A DNA stretch of 45,007 nt from Paraliobacillus quinghaiensis (GTDB lineage: Bacteria > Bacillota > Bacilli > Bacillales > Amphibacillaceae), in assembly GCF_003426025.1 (NCBI RefSeq), contig NZ_QJSH01000020.1:1-45007 (forward strand). Direction: 5' to 3'. Below are positions 7,945-14,633 of the stretch, in pieces. Position numbers and translations under genes: made by a program. Position 1 is the stretch's first letter, and the number at the start of each line of letters is the position of its first letter. Under the pieces are notes generated by a model that ran no database searches, had not been told where the DNA came from, and saw only the letters and a program-made list of their open reading frames with translations.

Positions 7945-8562
7945 TTACATAAACATACCTAACAACTCATCAAATCTATCAACAGCATGTTCATACTCAG
8001 TTACCTCACCAAATCCATATTTTGCATAAATGAAAGGAATTCCCGCGTGTTCCGCTGCCTGAAGATCACCATTTGTATCACCAACGTAAACAGGATTTAG
8101 TAGCTGATTTCTTTCTATAATTAATTTGATGTTATCACCTTTTGAAAGCCCCGTCCTCCCAGGGTTTTCGTAATCAAAGAAATACTTTCCTAATCCGTGA
8201 TACTGATAAAATGCTTCTATGTAACCATCTTGACAATTGCTTACAATATATAACTCATAATGTTGGGATAAAGTTTTTAATACGTCCTCCACATCATCAT
8301 ATAAAAGTCCACCTTGTTCACTTAAATAAACGTTTTCAACCTCACAAGTATCATCAAGTACTTTTTTTACTACTTCCTTATCTACATCAGGTAACAATGT
8401 TTTGCTTACTTCTTCAAATGGTAGACCCATTGTTCTTTTAAAATCATCACGCGTTAATTCTTTGTTAACTTTATTTTGGCTCAAGACTTTATTCCAGGCA
8501 AGAACCACTGCATCTCTTGAGTCCCATAAGGTTCCGTCTAAATCAAATATAATACTATCCAT
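7945..8562 (-). CDS. HAD-superfamily hydrolase (phosphoglycolate phosphatase-like)
   Basis: A 205-residue hydrolase. Motif I is FDLDGTLWDS near residue 6-15, with nucleophile and acid Asp residues. Motif II Ser is in LYIVSNCQ, the Lys of motif III lies near GLSKGDNI, and motif IV is VYVGDTNGDLQAA. The cap is the alpha-helical subclass I type. Such proteins dephosphorylate small metabolites; AGIPFIYAKYGFGE near the end is the pattern seen in Gph/PgmB-like proteins. AAAGGAG precedes the ATG. It is the first gene of a likely two-gene unit with the GNAT gene. Confidence 0.88.
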   Translation of the reverse strand: MDSIIFDLDGTLWDSRDAVVLAWNKVLSQNKVNKELTRDDFKRTMGLPFEEVSKTLLPDVDKEVVKKVLDDTCEVENVYLSEQGGLLYDDVEDVLKTLSQHYELYIVSNCQDGYIEAFYQYHGLGKYFFDYENPGRTGLSKGDNIKLIIERNQLLNPVYVGDTNGDLQAAEHAGIPFIYAKYGFGEVTEYEHAVDRFDELLGMFM

Positions 8563-8655
8563 TATTATTCTCCTTTATTCACTTTGCATAAGAATTTCTT
8601 GTCTACCTATTGTACTATAATACAATGGCTACGTGCATCGAATGAAATATAAGAA

Positions 8656-8706
8656 TGTACACAGCACACCCCAAAAATAGTTGTTGATTAGAAGTACCAG
8701 ATCCCT
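8656..8706. repeat. Degenerate dispersed GGTACC-type palindromic repeat
   Basis: TACACAGCACACCCCAAAAA ... GAAGTACCAGATCCC is a decayed member of the GGTGCCTGGCAC / GTACCAGGTACC repeat family seen about ten times in this window. Confidence 0.45.
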
Positions 8707-8733
8707 TTAGAATAAGTCATATAAGCTAACGAC

Positions 8734-8770
8734 AAATAACCGAACTATTTTTATTATAGTTCGGTTATTT
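8734..8770 (-). terminator. Terminator after secreted repeat protein gene
   Basis: The stem AAATAACCGAACTAT / ATAGTTCGGTTATTT with a short T/A-rich loop is followed on the minus strand by ATTTGTCG-type sequence. It can act for both directions. Confidence 0.7.
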
Positions 8771-8799
8771 TCTTACATATTTACTTTTGTATCAATGAT

Positions 8800-9912
8800 T
8801 TATTGGTTTCCTCTACCTCTACTATTATCTTTACCTTCATTTCTTGAATTTTCGTCGTCCTCGTCGTCGTCGTCGTCTTCGTCCTCATCTTCATCTTCGT
8901 CTTCTTCTCTTGATTCTTCCTCACGTTCTTCTGCTTCTTCTCTTGCTTCTTCTTCACGCTCTCTTGCTTCTTCTCTTTCTTCTTCCTCACGCTCTTCTGC
9001 TTCTTCTCTTAATTCTTCTTCACGCTCTCTTGCTTCTTCTCTTAATTCTTCTTCACGCTCTTCTGCTTCTTCTCTTGCCTCTTCTTCACGTTCTCTTGCT
9101 TCTTCCTCACGCTCTTCTGCTTCTTCTCTTGCTTCTTCCTCACGTTCTTCTGCTTCTTCTCTTGCCTCTTCTTCACGTTCTTCTGCTTCTTCTCTTAATT
9201 CTTCTTCACGTTCTTTTGCTTTTGCTCTACTTTTTCTTGCTTCTTCTCTACTTTTTCTTGCTTCTTCTCTACTTTTTCTTGCTTCTTCTCTATTTTTCTT
9301 AGCTTCTTCTCTATTCTTCTTAGCTTCTTCCTTAAAGGTTTCAGCTAGTACTTTCATCTCGCTCTTAAATTCTTCTTCTGTTATTTCACCATCTACTAAC
9401 TTAGATTGTAATTCTTCTCGTTGTTTAGCTCTTTGTACCACATTTTCTACTTGTTTAATCGCATTAGAGATGCCCTGTTTTGCTTCTTCTGGTAGATCTT
9501 CTCTCTCTAGAAGCTTTGTTAGCTCTTTGGAACGTTCTTCTAAACTTTTAGAAAGGGATTCTTCTACTTCTTCTGCATCCTCATCACCAGAAGATTTTGC
9601 TTCAGTTAAATCAGCATCCGCTTGCTCTGCACTTGAATTAGATTCTTCTACTAATTGTTCAGCTGTTTCAATATCTCCACTTTCCATTGCTACTTGAGAC
9701 TCTTTTAATCTCTCTGTTGCATATTGGTCTTGAAGAATAGCTTTATCACTAGCATCATCGGTTAAATCGTACTCTACTTCTTCCATAATTCGAGTAGTAT
9801 CATAAAGCTCTGAATCTGGACTTACTACTTCTTCTGTTTCATTTGCAAAAACTTGTCCACCACCGACAAACAATCCAGCACCTAAAACTAAACTAAATAA
9901 TTGTTTTTTCAT
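8800..9912 (-). CDS. Secreted protein with long Arg/Glu single-alpha-helix repeats and acidic tail
   Basis: A 370-residue exported protein. ATG at 9912 follows GGGAG; an in-frame GTG three codons earlier lies within that site. Residues 1-24 are a signal peptide (MKKQLFSLVLGAGLFVGGG, cleavage near VFA-NE). Residues about 30-190 are a helical, acidic DUF5667-like part. From about 190 to 340 come near-perfect repeats (KKNREEA, RKSREEA, then many EEREEEAREEAE units) whose E/R/K pattern predicts an extended single alpha helix rather than a globular fold. The end is an Asp/Glu run, then NSRGRGNQ. There is no LPXTG or lipobox. It is 22 bp after a lipoprotein gene and probably under the c-di-GMP riboswitch at 10662-10745. 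A spacer or matrix role at the surface is inferred. Confidence 0.75.
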   Translation of the reverse strand: MKKQLFSLVLGAGLFVGGGQVFANETEEVVSPDSELYDTTRIMEEVEYDLTDDASDKAILQDQYATERLKESQVAMESGDIETAEQLVEESNSSAEQADADLTEAKSSGDEDAEEVEESLSKSLEERSKELTKLLEREDLPEEAKQGISNAIKQVENVVQRAKQREELQSKLVDGEITEEEFKSEMKVLAETFKEEAKKNREEAKKNREEARKSREEARKSREEARKSRAKAKEREEELREEAEEREEEAREEAEEREEEAREEAEEREEEAREREEEAREEAEEREEELREEAREREEELREEAEEREEEEREEAREREEEAREEAEEREEESREEDEDEDEDEDDDDDEDDENSRNEGKDNSRGRGNQ

Positions 9913-9934
9913 TCCAAACACTCCCTTTTTGTTA

Positions 9935-10450
9935 TTAATTAATATGATTTAACAAGCTTTTTATATTTGGTTTAGCTTGTTCATACTCAGAATTTGGTGA
10001 CATAAAAATAATAATCAAGTTTTTAGAGTCGTTATGCTCTTTAAAATATACATCTGTTCGAACAGCATTTTTTAATTTTGACTTGTACGACAATGTGTGC
10101 CCTTCTTCCGAAATGACCTCCACATCACCAGCACCTGATTTTAATTCTTGTTTTATTTCCTCAAATGTTCTATCAGCCGAAACAGTTGAAATGATTGCTT
10201 CTAACTTGTTATGGCTTAGAACTACATTTAAATTGGCACTAACAACCTCTGATTCAAATGTCCAGTCTGCATTTTGTGCAATTGAAATGCCATACGCTTC
10301 ATTTACATAAAGTAATTCATTCTCTTCAGATTCAACATTTTCTTTTTGGTTAACCTCTGCTGAATTATCTGATTCTGTTTCTCCATTACATCCAACTAAT
10401 AAAGTAGTAATAAAGAATAGAATAAATGCAAAGTGCCATTTCTTTGTCAT
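9935..10450 (-). CDS. Putative lipoprotein
   Basis: A 171-residue lipoprotein. ATG at 10450 is preceded by GGGAGG (10458-10463); the open frame upstream of it only reads through the repeat element. The signal is MTKKWHFAFILFFITTLLVG and the lipobox LVGC puts the lipid-bearing Cys at about residue 21. The mature protein has an acidic linker, then one domain of about 125 residues (YVNEAYGISIAQNADWTFES, ending PNIKSLLNHIN) like small PsbP/DUF-type lipoprotein domains; I do not recognise the family firmly. It lies downstream of a c-di-GMP-I riboswitch and just upstream of the secreted repeat protein, with which it likely forms an operon. Confidence 0.75.
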   Translation of the reverse strand: MTKKWHFAFILFFITTLLVGCNGETESDNSAEVNQKENVESEENELLYVNEAYGISIAQNADWTFESEVVSANLNVVLSHNKLEAIISTVSADRTFEEIKQELKSGAGDVEVISEEGHTLSYKSKLKNAVRTDVYFKEHNDSKNLIIIFMSPNSEYEQAKPNIKSLLNHIN

Positions 10451-10466
10451 ATAGCAACCTCCCTTC

Positions 10467-10626
10467 TTATAAAGTGAACCTTCAATCAGTGGGTTTTTTT
10501 GTCCTTCCACCACTGATTGTTAGCTGAACCATTCGGGGTGTTAGCGTCCGTTTACTCCTACTTAAACTCTTTGATTTCCTCGTTGTTTTGAAGTGGGATT
10601 TTTACGGACGATTACACCGGGATAAA
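10467..10626. repeat. Structured repeat element, copy A (about 160 bp, two hairpins)
   Basis: This stretch matches 24326-24510 over its whole length. Shared landmarks are ATAAAGTGAACCTTCAATCA, a CAGTGG...CCACTG hairpin, TGAACCATTCGGGGTGTTAG, CGTCCGTTTACTC, GAAGTGGG and ACGGACGATTACACCGGGAT. The right part folds as a long imperfect hairpin (GGTGT with ACACC, GTCCGT with ACGGAC, CCACTT with AAGTGG). It lies between the riboswitch terminator and the lipoprotein gene, so it would be part of the leader RNA. It may derive from the right end of an IS605-type element; no gene is in it. Confidence 0.75.
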
Positions 10627-10661
10627 AAAAAGTACACGCCCGTGAACAAGGGTGTGTACTT
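10623..10661 (-). terminator. Riboswitch-associated intrinsic terminator
   Basis: On the minus strand AAGTACAC..CCC pairs with GGG..GTGTACTT and is followed by eight T. It starts directly after the aptamer, as expected for a transcription-terminating expression platform. Confidence 0.85.
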
Positions 10662-10745
10662 GTTTACCGGCAACTGGCTGGCATAGACGTTGTCCTTAGC
10701 CCCTATAGCTTTGCGCCCCATCCTTTCAGAAGGTTTGCCTTTATC
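10662..10745 (-). ncRNA. Cyclic di-GMP-I (GEMM) riboswitch, upstream of lipoprotein and repeat protein
   Basis: Read on the minus strand, the GEMM-I landmarks are in order: GGCAAACC, a GAAA-capped hairpin (CCTTCTGAAAGGATGG), GCGCAAAGC, a TATAGGGGCTAAGG arm, CTATGCCAGCC and the receptor strand GTTGCCGGTAAAC. The GNRA loop and receptor are both present. A terminator follows immediately and then the lipoprotein and secreted-protein genes, so c-di-GMP probably controls read-through to both. Whether it acts as an ON or OFF switch cannot be told by eye. This is a known RNA class; the particular target pair is the novel part. Confidence 0.9.
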
Positions 10746-10990
10746 GATTTTTCTATCTTACTATTAATACGAAATTACTTTTATTTTTTTGGGGGGGATT
10801 TTTAATATTTTTTAAATTTATTAAAAATCCCCTCAGAATTCTCTCAATACAAAGACTTTTCTGATATTTAGTTTAACACACGTATTTAAAGTTGAGAATA
10901 CAAAAATAGATGATATCCCTTTTACATTCACAACCAGCTTGCAAAAAACACTGACCTTATATTTGAATAGAATCAGCGCTTCTTCATTTA
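10746..10990. other. Region between chrA end and riboswitch
   Basis: A/T-rich DNA that should contain the promoter of the riboswitch transcript. GGGGGATTTTTAATA and TATTAAAAATCCCC-like arms at about 10790-10837 make a long A/T-rich palindrome that may end chrA transcription. No gene is supported. Confidence 0.4.
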
Positions 10991-12184
10991 TCACACAATA
11001 AACTGCAAAATATACCCACCTACAACACCTACTATAACAATTAACCAAGCAGGGACTTTCCATACATTTAGTAATGCAAATAATATAACAGCTAAGGCAA
11101 AGTCAGTTGTACTAAAAATAGAGCTACTGATCACTGGGTCGTAAAATGCTGCTAGCAAAATACCTACAACACTAGCATTAACACCCATTAGAACACCCTG
11201 AAAACTAGCTCTCTTACGTAATTCATTTAAAAATGGTAAAGCTGCAATAATGAGTAAAAATGAAGGTAGAAATATTGCTATTGTTGCCACAATACCTCCA
11301 GGGATTCCTTCCATCATTGTTCCGAGATAACTAGAAAACGTAAATAATGGACCAGGTACAGCTTGTGCCATTCCATATCCCGCCAAAAATTCATTCGCTG
11401 TTAATAACCCTGTAGGCACTACTTCACGCTCAATCATCGGTAATACAACATGTCCACCACCAAATACTAACGAACCAACTCTAAAAAAGGTATCAAAAAT
11501 ATTTAATAAAGGATTGTCTGAAAGTCTATTTAAGATTGGCAAAATAACCAGAAAACTAATTAAAATTCCTAAAGAAGTCAATCCTAGCTTTTTTGAAATA
11601 GTAACAGAGAATGGCTGAACTTTTGACTCAGTTTTATTTGTGAATAATTTTAACCCTATTAAACCAGCACCTAGGATAACTAATATCTGCATCCATGCCG
11701 ATGGATATAATAACATAATACTAGCAGCGACAATAGCTATTGCTAACCGCGATTTATCAGGCGTTAATTTTCTTCCTAATCCTATTAGTGCATGAAGGAC
11801 AACTGCGGCTGCAACGATCTTCAAGCTGTGTATGAAACTAGCATCATCCAAAGAAAATGTTTGATACATGAATGCAAATACCATTAACACAAGAATAGAT
11901 GGCACAGTGAATCCAAACCATGAAGTAAGACCACCAAGTAAACCGCCACGTAACATACCAATCGATATACCTACCTGACTACTAGCAGGACCAGGCAGAA
12001 ATTGACAAACAGCAATGATATCCGCATACGTTCGATCATCTAGCCATTTACGACGGTCAATATATTCATCCTTAAAATATCCTAGGTGAGCAACGGGACC
12101 ACCAAATGATGTTAACCCTAGTTTTGTTGAAATTAATAATATCTCAATTAGTGTCTGAAACTTGTTTTTATTATTTTTTGCCAT
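10991..12184 (-). CDS. chrA: Chromate transporter ChrA (long form)
   Basis: A 397-residue membrane protein of the CHR family with two homologous halves. Each half begins with the family motif: STKLGLTSFGGPVAHLGYFK near residue 20 and FRVGSLVFGGGHVVLPMIER near 235. Each continues with a PGP-type motif: CQFLPGPASSQVGI and GMAQAVPGPLFTFSSYLG. About 10-12 membrane segments are visible. The family exports chromate or sulfate-like oxyanions. The gene lies 15 bp after a PadR-type regulator on the same strand, an arrangement known for ChrA-type efflux. An AAGGGG ribosome binding site precedes the ATG. Confidence 0.92.
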   Translation of the reverse strand: MAKNNKNKFQTLIEILLISTKLGLTSFGGPVAHLGYFKDEYIDRRKWLDDRTYADIIAVCQFLPGPASSQVGISIGMLRGGLLGGLTSWFGFTVPSILVLMVFAFMYQTFSLDDASFIHSLKIVAAAVVLHALIGLGRKLTPDKSRLAIAIVAASIMLLYPSAWMQILVILGAGLIGLKLFTNKTESKVQPFSVTISKKLGLTSLGILISFLVILPILNRLSDNPLLNIFDTFFRVGSLVFGGGHVVLPMIEREVVPTGLLTANEFLAGYGMAQAVPGPLFTFSSYLGTMMEGIPGGIVATIAIFLPSFLLIIAALPFLNELRKRASFQGVLMGVNASVVGILLAAFYDPVISSSIFSTTDFALAVILFALLNVWKVPAWLIVIVGVVGGYILQFIV

Positions 12185-12199
12185 TGGTTTACCCCTTTT

Positions 12200-12502
12200 T
12201 TATATTTCCTTAAACAGCTCATAGGCCTTTGCTCTTGCTTCATCAAGAACCTCTTCGCCCTTATCAGTCGCACGATAATACTTTCTAATCTTCCCTTGAA
12301 CATTTACTTCACTTTTACTGAGAAGCCCATCTTTCTCCATCCCATGAAGAATTGGATAAAGTGTACCAGCACTCATTTCATAACCATGTTCATGCAATTC
12401 TTCAAGCATCCAAGATCCATATATACGCTCTTCCTTCGCATGATGCAGAATGTGAATATGAATGAAACCTAAGAATAGTTTGCGCAATACCTTATTGTCC
12501 AA
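12200..12502 (-). CDS. PadR-family regulator of chrA
   Basis: A 100-residue PadR-type winged-helix protein: FIHIHILHHAKEERIYGSWM, MSAGTLYPILHGMEKDGLL, GKIRKYYRATDKGEEVL. It is the first gene of a two-gene unit with chrA, so it probably represses its own operon and responds to chromate or a related stress. The C-terminus is short, with a single dimerisation helix. A direct repeat of CAATATCGA lies just upstream and is a candidate operator. Confidence 0.88.
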   Translation of the reverse strand: MDNKVLRKLFLGFIHIHILHHAKEERIYGSWMLEELHEHGYEMSAGTLYPILHGMEKDGLLSKSEVNVQGKIRKYYRATDKGEEVLDEARAKAYELFKEI

Positions 12503-12529
12503 TTAATCACCCCTCTCACAATCGATCCT

Positions 12530-12551
12530 CAATATCGAAAACCAATATCGA
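12530..12551 (-). promoter_or_regulatory. Candidate PadR operator (direct repeat)
   Basis: CAATATCGA occurs at 12530-12538 and again at 12543-12551, 13 bp apart, about 28 bp upstream of the padR start codon. Another ATCGAT lies at 12521. The position suits an operator over the promoter or leader of the padR-chrA unit. Confidence 0.5.
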
Positions 12552-12652
12552 TTTGCGTTTTTTATTGTATATTTAATTTATTTTCAATGCAACAGGATAG
12601 ATATTTCTTAACATTAAATTAACATTGCAGCTTTTGTGATGGATAAATCAAC

Positions 12653-12691
12653 TAAAAAAGATGCTCAGATAATTAACTATATCTAAGCACC
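12653..12691 (-). terminator. Terminator of DUF2200 gene
   Basis: On the minus strand GTGCTTAGATA pairs with TATCTGAGCAT, including G-U pairs, and is followed by six T. It lies about 20 bp after the stop codon at 12710. Confidence 0.7.
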
Positions 12692-12709
12692 CTCATAACT
12701 CATAAAGTT

Positions 12710-13060
12710 TTATTTCAGCAAAATCTTCTCCATCACTTTTCCTTTTGCTAGTTCATCGATCAGTTTATCTAAATAACGAATTTCCTGCATCGTTGGTTCT
12801 TCGATCTCCTCCACTCGGACACCACAGATTACACCTTTGATTAAATTTCGCGCAGGGTTCAGTTTGGGAGCTTCTGCAAAGAACGTCTCAAAGTCTGTCT
12901 CTTTTTCCAATTGCACTTCTAACGCTTCTTGGCTATAACCTGTCAACCAACGAATGATTTCATCGATTTCTGTTTTCGTGCGTCCTTTTTTCTCTGCCTT
13001 CTTAACATAATGCGGATAGACACTTGCAAAACTCATTGTATAAATCTTATGTTTTGCCAT
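12710..13060 (-). CDS. DUF2200 family protein
   Basis: A 116-residue cytoplasmic protein. [19 protein letters not shown] is the typical DUF2200 start, and it continues with [39 protein letters not shown] and [21 protein letters not shown] at 13060 is chosen because TTGAGGATG, which holds the ribosome binding site, also supplies the in-frame TTG start at 13075. The family is conserved and its function unknown. It has its own terminator. Confidence 0.9.
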   Translation of the reverse strand: MAKHKIYTMSFASVYPHYVKKAEKKGRTKTEIDEIIRWLTGYSQEALEVQLEKETDFETFFAEAPKLNPARNLIKGVICGVRVEEIEEPTMQEIRYLDKLIDELAKGKVMEKILLK

Positions 13061-13135
13061 GATACACATCCTCAAGTTTGATTTTCTTTATTTTATCATG
13101 AAAAAGAAGTTAACGTAGCTCTTTTTAATTTAATA

Positions 13136-14320
13136 TTAAAGTATAAAATTTGATAGAAAACCGATGAATACATAAGAAATACAAATCCATGTAATAACAG
13201 TTTTCGCCTTTGAGTCTCCTTCCATATCCATCATATGGTGGTGTTTAGTCTGTTCTTTAAATTTCTTATTTAGATATATGCCAATACCAGCAATAAATAA
13301 GAATACAATATTAAACCAAAAAGTATAATTTATTTTGAATGGATTCTCTTTCATGATTAAATTTGCACCTTCTGGAAGCATACCAACACTTGCAAAACCT
13401 AAATGTAATAATAAAGCAGTGATTACAATCGATACATAGAAAACACCCGCAATATACAGTGCTGTTTTCCATCCATAATATTTTTTATTAACGGCAACAA
13501 TTGGCGGAACAACTAAATCGGAGTAAATAAAAGCCATTATACCAGCAAATGTAACACCACTAGAAGCTAAAATTGTTGAAATTGGGATATTACCCATCGA
13601 TCCAATGAAAGTTAACATGGCAGCTACCGGAGCTATGAGCGTGTTTTCAAGTAGTTGCCAAAAACCAATATCAGCCTGTCCCACTAAAAAGATTGCTTTC
13701 CACGTTTCATTGGGTACATATGTAGCCATTATTCCTGCCAACGTGAAACCAATCGTTATTTCTTTCCAAACCATTTGCCAATTATGAGCAAATTCATGAC
13801 CTACCTGATACCATCCTTCTTTTGTCTTAATTTTCTCTTTCCAATTAAATGAATCTTCCATTTCATCTTCTCCAACATTACTTCTAGCTTCTTCTACTAA
13901 TTTTTTAGGGTAGAACAAACTTACAAGACCCCATGTAATTAAGATAAGAATGATCCCACCGATTATCTCTGCAATCACATACTGCCAACCTAAAAAGACA
14001 TAGATTAAAATACCTAATTCAATTACTAAATTAGTCGAAGCAAATAAAAAAGCTAAAGTGGAAGCAAAGCTTGCCCCTTTTCTAAACAAACTTCTCCCTG
14101 CAGATAAAGCGGCAAAGGAACAGGATGAACTAATTGCTCCAAAAATAGTCCCAAGCCCTACGGATTTAAATGAAGAATCTCCCATGTACTTAACCATTTT
14201 TACTTTTGGAACAAAGGCTTGAATCATAGAACTTATAAAATAGCCAAGCACAAATGCCCAGCCCGCCTTCCAAAAGAACCCTATTGATGTCATAGCTGAA
14301 TTTGCTATTTGTTCGAGCAT
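13136..14320 (-). CDS. ArsP/DUF318-type permease
   Basis: A 394-residue membrane protein with about 8-10 helices in two bundles split by a charged loop (about residues 140-185). The first bundle has FGAISSSCSFAALSAGRSL then FRKGASFASTLAFLFASTNL, the pattern of the Cys-containing motif of ArsP-type permeases (PF03773). The second has FIGSMGNIPISTILASSGVT. Some members export organoarsenicals; others are uncharacterised (YraQ-like). A His-rich stretch (KHHHMMDMEGDS, about residue 360) sits before the last helix and could touch metal ions. The gene stands alone, so the substrate cannot be inferred from neighbours. Confidence 0.85.
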   Translation of the reverse strand: MLEQIANSAMTSIGFFWKAGWAFVLGYFISSMIQAFVPKVKMVKYMGDSSFKSVGLGTIFGAISSSCSFAALSAGRSLFRKGASFASTLAFLFASTNLVIELGILIYVFLGWQYVIAEIIGGIILILITWGLVSLFYPKKLVEEARSNVGEDEMEDSFNWKEKIKTKEGWYQVGHEFAHNWQMVWKEITIGFTLAGIMATYVPNETWKAIFLVGQADIGFWQLLENTLIAPVAAMLTFIGSMGNIPISTILASSGVTFAGIMAFIYSDLVVPPIVAVNKKYYGWKTALYIAGVFYVSIVITALLLHLGFASVGMLPEGANLIMKENPFKINYTFWFNIVFLFIAGIGIYLNKKFKEQTKHHHMMDMEGDSKAKTVITWICISYVFIGFLSNFIL

Positions 14321-14633
14321 ATAAATCCCTCCTAATTACCGACTCCCCCTTATTAACATTTTTTAAACTATAAAATATATAGATTTTATAATCATTTATT
14401 AATTTTCATATTTCCACCAATTTACAGCGAGTAACGTTGAAATAATGTTTGGTTAAAAACAGTTAGCAAAACTCATATTCAATGATGAATAAAAATGAGG
14501 ACTATTTTCTACCTACCTTGTTCAACAATTAGTACCTGATTATTGATAAATGTTATTAAGCATCAAAAAAAACGATGGCAGCGCAACTTTACGCTACCAT
14601 CATTTCTAAACTACTGCACCTTAGATTTTTATG
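14321..14633. other. Intergenic region with terminator
   Basis: Apart from the terminator at 14564-14603 I see only A/T-rich DNA that should hold the promoter of the minus-strand permease gene. No gene is supported. Confidence 0.5.
14564..14603 (-). terminator. Terminator of TetR-ABC operon
   Basis: On the minus strand GATGGTAGCG pairs with CGCTGCCATC (one mismatch), followed by GTTTTTTTT. It is 30 bp after the FtsX-like permease gene. Confidence 0.85.

Noticed and set aside
8795-9697. Long plus-strand frames rich in Ser (300 codons) and Leu/His
   Set aside because: They are antisense readings of the Arg/Glu repeat gene; the tandem triplet-like repeat keeps all frames open. They have no ribosome binding site and no plausible fold.
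10623-10661. Simple terminator of a plus-strand gene
   Set aside because: There is no plus-strand gene before it; with the aptamer read on the minus strand it is clearly the riboswitch expression platform.
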